From: Actinomycetota bacterium
Lineage (GTDB): Bacteria > Actinomycetota > Actinomycetes > S36-B12 > UBA10799
NCBI GenBank assembly: GCA_020636995.1
Contig: JACJWU010000002.1
Coordinates: 1 to 64,000 of the forward strand
Length of the DNA: 64,000 bases
Direction of reading: 5' to 3'
The position numbers were made by a program, and so were the translations under genes. This document shows positions 54,417-62,789 of the stretch, in pieces (positions within the stretch are counted from its first letter, which is position 1; every line of letters starts with the position of its first letter). Under the pieces are notes generated by a model that was not told where the DNA came from, did no database searches, and worked only from the letters and a program-made list of their open reading frames with translations.

Positions 54417-55562
54417 ATGGACGACGTCTACCGACTACCTGAGGAGCACCGCGAGCTGCAGCAGGCGGTCCGGGCTCTGGCCACCGACAAGATCGCCCCG
54501 CGCGCTGCGGAGATCGACGAGAAGGGGGAGTTCCCCTGGGACGTCTATGAGGCGCTCGCGGCCAGCGGCTTCCACGCGATCCACATCCCTGAGGAGTATG
54601 GCGGCAGCGGTGGGGACAACCTTGCGTCCTGCATCGTGATCGAGGAGGTCGCCCGGGTCTGCGGGTCGTCCTCGCTGATCCCGGCGGTCAACAAGCTCGG
54701 CACGACGCCTCTGCTGGTGGGGGCCGACGAGGACCTCAAGCAGAGGTACCTGCCGCAGGTCGCCAGCGGGGAGGCGATGTTCTCCTACGCGCTCAGCGAG
54801 CCCGAGGCGGGCAGTGACGCCGCCAGCATGAAGAGCCGGGCGGTCAGGGACGGCGACGCCTGGGTCCTCAACGGCGCCAAGCGTTGGATCACCAACGCCG
54901 GCGTCTCCACGTACTACACGGTGATGGCGTCCACCAACCCCGACGCGGGACCGCGCGGCATCAGCGCGTTCGTCGTGCACGCCGACGATCCCGGGTTCTC
55001 GCTCGGCGCCGAGGAGCGCAAGCTCGGCATCAAAGGATCCCCGACCCGCGAGCTCTACTTCGACAACGTCCGGTTGCCGGCCGATCGCATGATCGGTGAG
55101 GAGGGCACCGGGTGGAGCACCGCGATGAAGACCCTCGATCTGACCCGCATCTGCATCGGTGCGCAGGCCGTCGGGATCGCGCAGGGGGCCCTGGACCTGG
55201 CCATCGACTACGCCAAGGAACGCAAGCAGTTCGGCAAGCCCATCGCGGACTTCCAGGCCATCCAGTTCATGCTGGCCGACATGGCCATGCAGGTGGAGGC
55301 GGCGCGGCAACTGGTCTACTTCGCGGCGGCTTCGGGGGAGCGCGGGGATGAGCGGACCACCTTCCTCGGCAGCGCCGCCAAGTGCCTGGCCTCCGACACC
55401 GCCATGAAGGTGACCGTCGATGTCGTGCAGATCCTCGGTGGCTACGGCTACGTCAAGGACTACGCCGCTGAGCGGTTCATGCGCGACGCGAAGATCACGC
55501 AGATCTACGAGGGCACCAACCAGATCCAGCGCCTCGTGATGGCCAGGAACCTGCTCAAGTAG
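54417..55562 (+). CDS. fadE25: acyl-CoA dehydrogenase, FadE25 type
   Basis: This 381-residue FAD acyl-CoA dehydrogenase is closely like mycobacterial FadE25 (Rv3274c). Shared stretches include HIPEEYGGSGGDN, SSLIPAVNKLGT, SYALSEPEAGSDAAS, RKLGIKGSPTRELYF and IYEGTNQIQRLVM with the catalytic Glu. In mycobacteria it adjoins purE/purK, as here, once the IS30 element and ybhB are allowed for. ATG 54417 follows AGGAG. It converges with the LCP gene, 4 bp apart. Confidence 0.93.
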   Translation: MDDVYRLPEEHRELQQAVRALATDKIAPRAAEIDEKGEFPWDVYEALAASGFHAIHIPEEYGGSGGDNLASCIVIEEVARVCGSSSLIPAVNKLGTTPLLVGADEDLKQRYLPQVASGEAMFSYALSEPEAGSDAASMKSRAVRDGDAWVLNGAKRWITNAGVSTYYTVMASTNPDAGPRGISAFVVHADDPGFSLGAEERKLGIKGSPTRELYFDNVRLPADRMIGEEGTGWSTAMKTLDLTRICIGAQAVGIAQGALDLAIDYAKERKQFGKPIADFQAIQFMLADMAMQVEAARQLVYFAAASGERGDERTTFLGSAAKCLASDTAMKVTVDVVQILGGYGYVKDYAAERFMRDAKITQIYEGTNQIQRLVMARNLLK

Positions 55563-55566
55563 GGGC

Positions 55567-56931
55567 TCAGCCGCAGATGTCGTCGCCGGCTGTGCGTGGC
55601 TGATCGGACTCGGTGGGGTCCTTCACCGAGACGGTGGTGACACCGGCGTAGTCATCGCCGATCGTCACGCGGAACACCGAGCCGAGCCCCGGCACCTCGA
55701 CGGCTTTCGCGCCGGGCAGAGCGGCCTGCAGGGTCTTCAGGGAGACGTCATAGCCCGGGTCGTACTCGATGGTGGTCTGGGTGTACGTGCCGGGGACCGG
55801 GGTGGCGACCAGCGAATACCCCGCGGTGTCGAAGTCCTCGTAAGCCCGGGTGGCCGTGTCCCCGGTGCCGAGCAACTGGACGCTGATCTGCGACGGGGAC
55901 ACCTCGACGCGTGGGGCCGCGGGGCGTTTCGGGATCTCGGTGTCGTTGCGCAGCGCAGTGAAGATGTCGCCCGAGGCGGGGCCGTCCCACACGACCACGT
56001 TGCCGATCTCCCCCATGGGCTTCTCACCGACCACCGGCACCGTGCGGAAGGTGACCTGGGACGGATCGACCTGCGCGAGGCGCCGTGTCAACTCCAGAAC
56101 CTGTGCGTTGTCCAGCGTCTGGTCCACCCGCATGCTGCTCAACATGGCGTCCACGAAACCGGTGGCTTTGGCGGGATCGAGTAGTACCTCGGAGCTGACG
56201 GCCTTGTTGACCATGCTCCCGACGAAGGACTGCTGCCGTTTCATCCTGCCGATGTCGGCGGTCGGGTCGAAGGAGCGCGCCCGCACGTAGGCCAGTGCGT
56301 CGCGGCCCTTGAGCGTGGAGCGTCCCGCCGGCAACTCGAGACCGGACGGGGCGTCGTAGATGTCCGCCGGCACGCAGACCTCCACGCCGTCGAGGGCGTT
56401 CACCATCTTCACGAAGCCCGCGAAGTTCACCTCGAGGTAGTGATTGACCGGCACCCCAGTGGTCTGCTCGACGGTCTTCACCAGCAGGGGTGCCCCGCCG
56501 TAGGCGTATGCGCTGTTGAGTTTCCCCTCCGAGGCCCCGTGCTGTTCGCCGTTCTCGTCGGTGTACTCGGGGATGCTGGCCAGCGAGTCGCGTGGGAGGC
56601 TCACCACCGTCACCTCGCCCCCGCGACCGACGTGGGCGAGCATCATCGTGTCGGTGCGTTGACCATAGACGTCCCACCCGGTGTGAAGGCGGCGCACCTG
56701 CCGGTCGGACAGTCCTTCGCGACTGTCCGAGCCCACCACGAGGAACGTGATCGGCTCGCCGGCGGCTGGCGCCTCCCGCGGCTCACCGAATGCGTCGATG
56801 CGCTGGACCTGGCCCGCGTAGTGGCGCACGGTGGCCCATCCGGCACCACTGCCGAGCAGGATGGCGGCGGCGGAAACGCCTGCCAGCAGACGCGCTGAGC
56901 GACGGAGCTGCACTGCGGGGATCCCTTTCAT
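55567..56931 (-). CDS. LytR-CpsA-Psr (LCP) family wall-polymer ligase
   Basis: This is a 454-residue membrane-anchored enzyme that joins anionic glycopolymers (teichoic acid, arabinogalactan or capsule) to peptidoglycan. The N-terminal membrane anchor is about residues 10-32. The LCP domain (about 60-290) has GSDSREG, RTDTMMLAHV, SLPRDSLA and DGVEVCVP, and DALAYVRARSFDPTADIGRMKRQQ with the phosphate-binding Arg. A C-terminal LytR_C domain follows (about 340-440). ATG 56931 is chosen; the longer frame reads into the divergent glycosyltransferase region. Next to GT2 and TagF genes, teichoic-acid ligation is likely. Confidence 0.92.
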   Translation of the reverse strand: MKGIPAVQLRRSARLLAGVSAAAILLGSGAGWATVRHYAGQVQRIDAFGEPREAPAAGEPITFLVVGSDSREGLSDRQVRRLHTGWDVYGQRTDTMMLAHVGRGGEVTVVSLPRDSLASIPEYTDENGEQHGASEGKLNSAYAYGGAPLLVKTVEQTTGVPVNHYLEVNFAGFVKMVNALDGVEVCVPADIYDAPSGLELPAGRSTLKGRDALAYVRARSFDPTADIGRMKRQQSFVGSMVNKAVSSEVLLDPAKATGFVDAMLSSMRVDQTLDNAQVLELTRRLAQVDPSQVTFRTVPVVGEKPMGEIGNVVVWDGPASGDIFTALRNDTEIPKRPAAPRVEVSPSQISVQLLGTGDTATRAYEDFDTAGYSLVATPVPGTYTQTTIEYDPGYDVSLKTLQAALPGAKAVEVPGLGSVFRVTIGDDYAGVTTVSVKDPTESDQPRTAGDDICG

Positions 56932-57014
56932 CGAACGGGTTCCACCGTAACTGCGATCATCGCCATTCCCCGGCATCCGGTGCATCCACGGCCGCTGCGT
57001 GTCCCGCCAGGCGG

Positions 57015-57020
57015 TACGGT
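57015..57020 (+). promoter_or_regulatory. -10 element of leaderless promoter
   Basis: TACGGT lies 8 nt before ATG 57029. Confidence 0.45.
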
Positions 57021-57028
57021 CGATCTCG

Positions 57029-58021
57029 ATGGACGACGTACCCCCACCCGTGGCTGTGATCATGCCGGTGCTCAACGAGGAGCAACACCTGGCGGAGGCG
57101 GTCGCGGCGATCACGGGGCAGGACTACCCGGGTGAACTCCAGATCGCCTTGGCGCTCGGTCCGTCCACGGATGCCACCGACGAGGTGGCTCAACGCCTGC
57201 GGGCCGATGATCCTCGAATCCTGCTGGTGCCCAATCCCACCGGGAAGACACCGGCCGGTCTCAACGCCGCCCTGGCTGCGACCACCCACCCCATCGTGGT
57301 GCGGGTCGACGGCCACGCGCTGCTGCCGGCGGACTACATCAGCACCGCTGTGGAAGTCCTGCAGCGCACCGGGGCGGACAACGTGGGCGGCGTCATGGCC
57401 GCTGAGGGGGTCACCGACTTCGAGCGCGCCGTGGCCTGTGCGATGCGCTCGCCCCTGGGAGTCGGCGCCGCGTCGTTCCACACCGGCGGCGAGGAGGGGC
57501 CCGCCCTCACCGTCTATCTCGGCGCCTTCCGGCGGGAGGCTCTCGAGCGAGTGGGTGGCTACGACGAGGCCTACGTGCGGGCTCAGGACTGGGAGATGAA
57601 CCACCGCATCCGGGAATCCGGTGGGGTCATCTGGTTCACCCCCGGCATGGAGGTCACCTACCGGCCGCGCAGCACGGTGAAGGCGCTCGCCACCCAGTAT
57701 TTGCAGTATGGGCGGTGGCGCCGGGAGATCATGCGGCAGCACCCGCAGACCGTCAGCCTGCGCTATCTCGCCCCACCGGCCGCGGTGGCCGGGCTCGCCG
57801 GGAGCGCTGCCTTCGCGGTGATCGGGACGATGGCACGCAGGAAGCACGCGTGGCTGGGCGTGCTGCCTCTGGTCTCCTACGCAGCAGCGGTGAGTGCCGG
57901 GGGCTGGGTGATCAGCAGGGGTGAACCGGCGGCGGTGCGTGCCCGGGTGCCGCTGGCTCTGGCCACCATGCACATGAGCTGGGGTGTCGGTTTCCTCGCC
58001 AGCCCGCGGGACCTGCGGTGA
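57029..58021 (+). CDS. GT2-family glycosyltransferase (ExoA-like), membrane-associated
   Basis: This is a 330-residue enzyme. The GT-A domain shows VAVIMPVLNEEQHLAEAV, a VRVDGHALLP metal motif and AQDWEMNHRIRESGG (acceptor/catalytic region). The C-terminal part (about 245-320) has two or three hydrophobic helices. It resembles succinoglycan-type ExoA transferases that act on lipid-linked sugars at the membrane. It is coupled to the next gene by a GTGA overlap. Confidence 0.88.
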   Translation: MDDVPPPVAVIMPVLNEEQHLAEAVAAITGQDYPGELQIALALGPSTDATDEVAQRLRADDPRILLVPNPTGKTPAGLNAALAATTHPIVVRVDGHALLPADYISTAVEVLQRTGADNVGGVMAAEGVTDFERAVACAMRSPLGVGAASFHTGGEEGPALTVYLGAFRREALERVGGYDEAYVRAQDWEMNHRIRESGGVIWFTPGMEVTYRPRSTVKALATQYLQYGRWRREIMRQHPQTVSLRYLAPPAAVAGLAGSAAFAVIGTMARRKHAWLGVLPLVSYAAAVSAGGWVISRGEPAAVRARVPLALATMHMSWGVGFLASPRDLR

Positions 58022-59019
58022 TCTCGGCGATCATCTGTGCCTTCGGGGAGCAACCCCAATTGCAGGCGGCGGTGGCAGCAGTGCGCGCCACCCCGGGCGT
58101 TGAAGTCATCGTGGTGGACAACGGCAGTCCCGACTGTGCGGGCCTCCCCCCGGATGTGACGCTCATCGAGCCGGGTCACAACCTCGGGTTCGCCGGCGGC
58201 TGCAATCTCGGGGCGAGCGTCGCCCATGGTGAGGTCCTCGCCTTCCTGAACAGCGACGCCATCGTCGATCCGGAGTGTCTGGAGCTGCTGGCCGAACGCG
58301 CTCTCACGTCCGGCGGCCTTGTCGGGGCCACTGTGCTGCTGGCTGACGAGCCGGACATCGTGAACTCGTGGGGGAATCCGGTGCAGATCTTGGGCTTCTC
58401 CTGGGCGGGCGGCTACGGCCACCCCGTCGAGCAGGTCCGTGGCGGACCCGTGGCCAGCATCTCCGGTGCCGCTTTCGCGGTCCAGCGCAGCGTCTACCAG
58501 TACCTCGGCGGAATGGACGACGTGTACTTCGCTTACGGCGAGGACGTCGACATCAGTCTGCGGGCGCATCTGCAGGGCAGGCCGGTGGAGGTGCTTGCTG
58601 ATGCGCGCGTCAGGCACCACTACGAGTTCGGTCGCAACGCCACGAAGATGTACTTGCTGGAGCGCAACCGGCTGGTCACTGTGCTGACCACCTACGAGGG
58701 CCGCACCTTGATCGCGGTCGCGCCGCTGCTGGTGGCCGCGGAGGGGGCGCTGTTCCTGCGCAGCCGCCGGGAGGGTTGGGCCGGGCAGAAGGTGGCGGGC
58801 TGGCGGTGGTTGGTCTCCCATCGGCGGTATCTGAGGTCCCGGCGCAACCGGGTCCAGGGCACGCGCAGGGTCGCCGACCGAGGCCTCCTCCCGCAGCTGT
58901 CGATCACGCTCGATGCCCCTGCCCGGTTCGGCATGTCCGTGTCCGATCGCGCACAGCGTCTCGTCCGCGGTTACTGGGACACGGTGGGCCACCGGGTGGC
59001 GGGTGTGGATCGGAGTTGA
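58018..59019 (+). CDS. GT2-family glycosyltransferase (rhamnosyltransferase-like)
   Basis: This 333-residue GT2 enzyme starts MISAIICAFGEQPQLQAAVAA. It has the IVVDNGSPD and HNLGFAGGCNLGASVAHGEVLAFLNSDAIV motifs typical of the WcaE/RfbN rhamnosyltransferase-like group, then FAYGEDVDISLR. A hydrophobic segment lies near residues 235-255. GTG 58018 overlaps the previous stop. It probably adds a sugar to a wall polysaccharide or teichoic acid. Confidence 0.88.
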   Translation: MISAIICAFGEQPQLQAAVAAVRATPGVEVIVVDNGSPDCAGLPPDVTLIEPGHNLGFAGGCNLGASVAHGEVLAFLNSDAIVDPECLELLAERALTSGGLVGATVLLADEPDIVNSWGNPVQILGFSWAGGYGHPVEQVRGGPVASISGAAFAVQRSVYQYLGGMDDVYFAYGEDVDISLRAHLQGRPVEVLADARVRHHYEFGRNATKMYLLERNRLVTVLTTYEGRTLIAVAPLLVAAEGALFLRSRREGWAGQKVAGWRWLVSHRRYLRSRRNRVQGTRRVADRGLLPQLSITLDAPARFGMSVSDRAQRLVRGYWDTVGHRVAGVDRS

Positions 59020-59137
59020 TCCGCAGTTGGTGAGGTGTTCTGCCCGGGGAGGTTGGTCACGCGGCCGCGGGTGAAGGGCTGCCGGCCCCCTCGCGCGGTG
59101 TGTGCTGGTGGCGGGATCCAGGCCCGGTGGCGGTGAG

Positions 59138-59286
59138 GATCTAACCCGGGCATTCCGGTGAGAGATCGGCATCTTGGTTAGTCGGCGGCCGGTTGGTTAG
59201 AGTCCCACGGCCGTATACGGCTAACCGGAGTGCTGGATATCTAACCGGGATGCCGATATCTAACCGGAGTGCCGATCTCTAACCGG
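59138..59286. repeat. GGTTAG dyad element core, copy D (expanded)
   Basis: It is oriented like copy C. The left side carries a degenerate box (GGTGAG) and two GGTTAG boxes, and the centre has GCCGTATACGGC. The right side has four CTAACC boxes at 19-20 bp spacing instead of three, plus an outer CTAACC at 59141. Box-unit gain suggests the array can expand. Confidence 0.88.
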
Positions 59287-59386
59287 GATGTGCGACAACC
59301 ACCCCGCGGCGATCGGGCAGGTCTTGTCGCCGCTTCAACGTCTCCCGAACGAGACAACCTCTCACGAGCCACGCCCACTGACGCAC

Positions 59387-59392
59387 TAGAGT
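59387..59392 (+). promoter_or_regulatory. -10 element of leaderless promoter
   Basis: TAGAGT lies 7 nt before ATG 59400. Confidence 0.45.
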
Positions 59393-59399
59393 CGTCTCG

Positions 59400-62300
59400 A
59401 TGGGGCTCAGTGTGGTCGTCGCCTGCCACAACGTGGCGGAGTTCCTGCCTGCCTGCCTGGATTCTCTGCTCGCCCAGCAGTTGCAGGCGACCCAGGTCAT
59501 CCTGGTCAATGACGGATCGTCCGACGACACCGGACTCATCTGCGGGCAATACGCCACCGAACACGAGGGCTGGGTGGTCGTCGAGGGGCCGGGAAGCGGC
59601 CCCGGCGGGGCGCGGGATCTCGGCCTGGCACACGTGACCGAGGAGTTTCTGGCGTTCGTGGACGGCGACGACGTCGTGCCCCCGGAGGGGTTCCGGGTCC
59701 TGCTGACCACATTGCAGAAGACCGGCTCCGACTTCGCCGCCGGCGACGTGATGCGCTACGACGGCGTTCACCTGCAGCCCAGCGGACCGCATCGCAATGC
59801 CATTCTGCAGACACGGCTGCGCACGACGATCCACAAGACCCCGAGTCTGATGTACGACACGACGTCGTGGAACAAGGTCTTCCGTACGCGCTTCTGGCGG
59901 GATGCGGGGCTGCGGTTCCAACCGGATGTGACCTACGAGGACCTGCCCGTGATGATCGCGGCGCACGTGCGGGCCGAGTCCGTGGACGTGCTCAAGGCAC
60001 CCGTCTACTGGTGGCGGCGCCGCATCGACTCCGACGCCTCCATCACCCAACGCCGAGGTGAGTTGAACAATCTGCGCGACAGGATGAACGCCATCGATGA
60101 TGTCGAGCGGTTGTTGGCCGACGACGACTTCCTCAAGCGCACGCACGACCGCAAGGTCCTGACGTTCGACATCCCGTTGTACCTGCCGTACTACCCGCAT
60201 GCCGACACCGACTACCAACAGATGTTCCTTGAACGGGTGGGTGCCTTTGTGCGGGGGAGTTCCCCGGAGGTCCTCGAGGAACTGCCGCCCCGCGACCGGG
60301 TGCGCTACTGGCTCATCGAACAGGGTCGGCACGAGGATCTGCTCGAGTTCCTCGAGTTCGAGCGCGATCCCTATGGCCTGCGTCGCACGGTGCCCGGCGA
60401 CGGGGTCACCTACGCGGACATGCCGTTCCGCGGCCAGCCGGGTGTTCCGGATGAGTTGTACGTGTGGGGCAAGGCGCAACCCGTGGTCTCCGAGGTCGAG
60501 CAGATCGACTGGACCCCGGACGGCTTGTTCGTCGCCGGATACGCCTACCTGGAGGGCATCGACTCCGGGGGTCCTGAGGAGCGGAAGCTGCGCATCCGGG
60601 TCGTGGGGGGCGAGGAGCCCTTCGGAGTGCCGGTGAAGTGGCACAACCGTGACGACCTGACGGCGCGGGAGTTCGCGGCCGATGTCACCTACAGCAACGT
60701 GGGTCTATCGTTCACAGTGCCGTACGAGTCCCTGCCCGCGCAGGCGCTGCTGCGCATCGACGTCGACGTGGCGGCTCCGGGTGGTCGCCGCCGGGTGCCG
60801 CTGGCGGGCACGTTCGACGGGGCTGCGCAGTTGCCGCGCCGGGTGCGCCTGTCGGACGGCCGGATGGCGGTCGTGCGCTGGCGCGGGGAGTCGCTCGGGG
60901 TGGCGGTCTATCCGCCGCGCCCGATCGTCACGACTGTCGAGGTACCCGAAGTGGATCGGATCGTGGTCGGCTTCGATGCGGTGGTCGAGGGTGCGCAGGT
61001 CATCGCCCGCCGTCGCGATGACTTCGAAGAGGTGTCGATGCCCATGGCGTCGCAGGTCGAACTCGATCTGTCGTCGATGCCCCCGCTCGAGACCCTCGTA
61101 CAGACCGAGTTCGATGTGCTGATCGAGGCCCCCGGTGACGAAGAGCCACAGCCTGCGATCCTCGCTCCGGACGTCGCGGAGACGCTCGCCGCCTACGACG
61201 GCCGTGAGTTCTACTGCCGGGCCGGGATCACCGGTGGCCTGCTGATCACGGCCCGCGACCCCCGGCCGAGGCTCCTGGAGGTCAGACCGACCCGGGTCGG
61301 GCTGTCGTTGCTCGGCGACCGGGTCGCCGGCATGACGACGCTCGCTCTGGAGAACCGCAACGGCGTGCGCAGCGAGTACCCGGTGGACGTTGCCGGTGAC
61401 ACCTGGGAGGTTCTGCTGCCGGCCGATGATGCCGACTCCGTGGACGGCGTCACCCATCTTTCGGCTGGGCGCTGGAGCCTGCTCACACAAGACGATGTGC
61501 CGGTGCACGTCGCGCAGGCGACCAGGGAGCGGATGACCGAGCCTGCCTGGCTGTTCTTCGACGGGGTCAAGATCGGTCCGCGGGCCCGCCGTAGTGCCAC
61601 CGCGTATCTGCAGGTCGATCCGGCGGGCGACATCCGTCCACCGGGGCTGCACGGTCGTCGGGAGATCGTCGAGGCGTACTACCCGAAACGACGCCGCAAG
61701 CGGACCCGGAAGCTGATCCTGTTCGAGAACTGGAAGGGCAAGCAGTACAGCGACAGCCTGCGTGCCATCGATGAGGAATTGCGCCGCAGGCGCGACCGGC
61801 GTCGGCGGGTCTGGGTCGTGCGTGACCAGGGCGTGCGGATGCCCAAGGGTGTCGAAACAGTGCTGCGCTTCAGCCCCGAGTACTACGACATGCTCGCCCG
61901 CGCCCGCTGGGTGCTCGCCAATGATTCGATCGACCCCAGCTACGTCAAGCGTGACCAGCAGACCTACGTGCAGACCTGGCACGGCACGCCGCTGAAGAAG
62001 GTCGGCCAGGACATCGAGAAGGTGAACTTCGCCCGCAAGGGTTATCTGGAGACCTTCGCCGATGAGGCGTCGAAGTGGGACTACCTGGTGTCGCCGAACG
62101 CCTACTCGTCCGAGATCTTCCTGCGATCGTTCGGCACTCCGCGCAAGGGTCTGCTCGAGACCGGCTATCCCCGAAACGACATCTTCTACCGTCCCGAGCG
62201 CGAGGCGCGGGCCGCGGCGACCCGGGAACGACTCGGCCTGCGACCCGACCAGCAGGTCATTCTGTACGCGCCCACCTGGCGCGACGACCGCTACGACGAT

Positions 62301-62789
62301 CGGGGCCGGTACATCTTCGACCTGAAGCTCAACGTCGATGCGCTGCGCGAACGGTTCGGGGACACCCACGTCCTGCTACTGCGCGGGCACCACCTGCTGG
62401 CGACGCGGGCCGGCATTCCGGCCGAGGGTGGTTTCGTGCGCAACGTCTCGGCATACCCCGACATCGCGGATCTTTACCTGATCGCCGACGTGATGATCAC
62501 CGACTACTCGTCAGTGATGTTCGACTACGTCAACACGGGCCGGCCGATGCTGTTCTTCACGTGGGACCTCGACGACTACCGCGACCGGGTGCGGGGTCTG
62601 TACTTCGACCTCACCGAGGACCCGCCGGGGCCTATCTGCCGCACCTCAGGCGAGATCCTGGCGGCCCTCGACGATCTCGCCGGTGTGCAACAGCAGTACG
62701 CGGGCGCCTATGGCCGGTTCCGCGAGCGATTCTGCGCGTGGGAGGACGGGTACGCGGCGGCACGAGTGATCGATGCCGCTCTCCGCTGA
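59400..62789 (+). CDS. bifunctional GT2 glycosyltransferase / CDP-glycerol glycerophosphotransferase (TagF-like)
   Basis: This is a 1129-residue fusion. Residues about 1-230 are a GT2 domain (VVVACHNVAEFLPACL, LVNDGSSDDTG, FVDGDDVV). The middle (about 330-740) is beta-rich without known motifs. Residues about 755-1129 are a TagF-type poly(glycerol/ribitol-phosphate) polymerase: LFENWKGKQYSDS, NDSIDPSYVKR, TWHGTPLKKVG (about 860), ETGYPRNDIF, LRGHHLL and ITDYSSVMFDY. It should build teichoic-acid-like polyol phosphate chains at the membrane and add a sugar. With the LCP ligase nearby it forms a wall-polymer cluster. The next gene starts 17 bp inside its end. Confidence 0.92.
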   Translation: MGLSVVVACHNVAEFLPACLDSLLAQQLQATQVILVNDGSSDDTGLICGQYATEHEGWVVVEGPGSGPGGARDLGLAHVTEEFLAFVDGDDVVPPEGFRVLLTTLQKTGSDFAAGDVMRYDGVHLQPSGPHRNAILQTRLRTTIHKTPSLMYDTTSWNKVFRTRFWRDAGLRFQPDVTYEDLPVMIAAHVRAESVDVLKAPVYWWRRRIDSDASITQRRGELNNLRDRMNAIDDVERLLADDDFLKRTHDRKVLTFDIPLYLPYYPHADTDYQQMFLERVGAFVRGSSPEVLEELPPRDRVRYWLIEQGRHEDLLEFLEFERDPYGLRRTVPGDGVTYADMPFRGQPGVPDELYVWGKAQPVVSEVEQIDWTPDGLFVAGYAYLEGIDSGGPEERKLRIRVVGGEEPFGVPVKWHNRDDLTAREFAADVTYSNVGLSFTVPYESLPAQALLRIDVDVAAPGGRRRVPLAGTFDGAAQLPRRVRLSDGRMAVVRWRGESLGVAVYPPRPIVTTVEVPEVDRIVVGFDAVVEGAQVIARRRDDFEEVSMPMASQVELDLSSMPPLETLVQTEFDVLIEAPGDEEPQPAILAPDVAETLAAYDGREFYCRAGITGGLLITARDPRPRLLEVRPTRVGLSLLGDRVAGMTTLALENRNGVRSEYPVDVAGDTWEVLLPADDADSVDGVTHLSAGRWSLLTQDDVPVHVAQATRERMTEPAWLFFDGVKIGPRARRSATAYLQVDPAGDIRPPGLHGRREIVEAYYPKRRRKRTRKLILFENWKGKQYSDSLRAIDEELRRRRDRRRRVWVVRDQGVRMPKGVETVLRFSPEYYDMLARARWVLANDSIDPSYVKRDQQTYVQTWHGTPLKKVGQDIEKVNFARKGYLETFADEASKWDYLVSPNAYSSEIFLRSFGTPRKGLLETGYPRNDIFYRPEREARAAATRERLGLRPDQQVILYAPTWRDDRYDDRGRYIFDLKLNVDALRERFGDTHVLLLRGHHLLATRAGIPAEGGFVRNVSAYPDIADLYLIADVMITDYSSVMFDYVNTGRPMLFFTWDLDDYRDRVRGLYFDLTEDPPGPICRTSGEILAALDDLAGVQQQYAGAYGRFRERFCAWEDGYAAARVIDAALR

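Larger units (their letters stand above)
59020..59399. other. 380-bp gene-free region with repeat element copy D
   Basis: It starts with the end box GGTGAGGTGTTCTGCCCGGG (59029-59048, continuing AGGTTGGTCAC), as at 25994 before copy B. A spacer of 75 bp leads to the expanded dyad core (59138-59286), then the shared ATGTGCGA..ACCACC flank. The last 60 bp hold the leaderless promoter of the next gene. No gene seen. Confidence 0.6.

Noticed and set aside
18023..59286. GGTTAG/CTAACC boxes as IdeR iron boxes
   Set aside because: Iron boxes need the two halves directly joined in a 19-bp palindrome. Here the nearest facing boxes are about 20 bp apart, and copies lie at unrelated genes.
18023..59286. 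The phased boxes as a CRISPR array
   Set aside because: Repeats are only 6 bp plus CGGCA, reverse orientation in the middle, have no unique spacers of normal length and no cas genes nearby.
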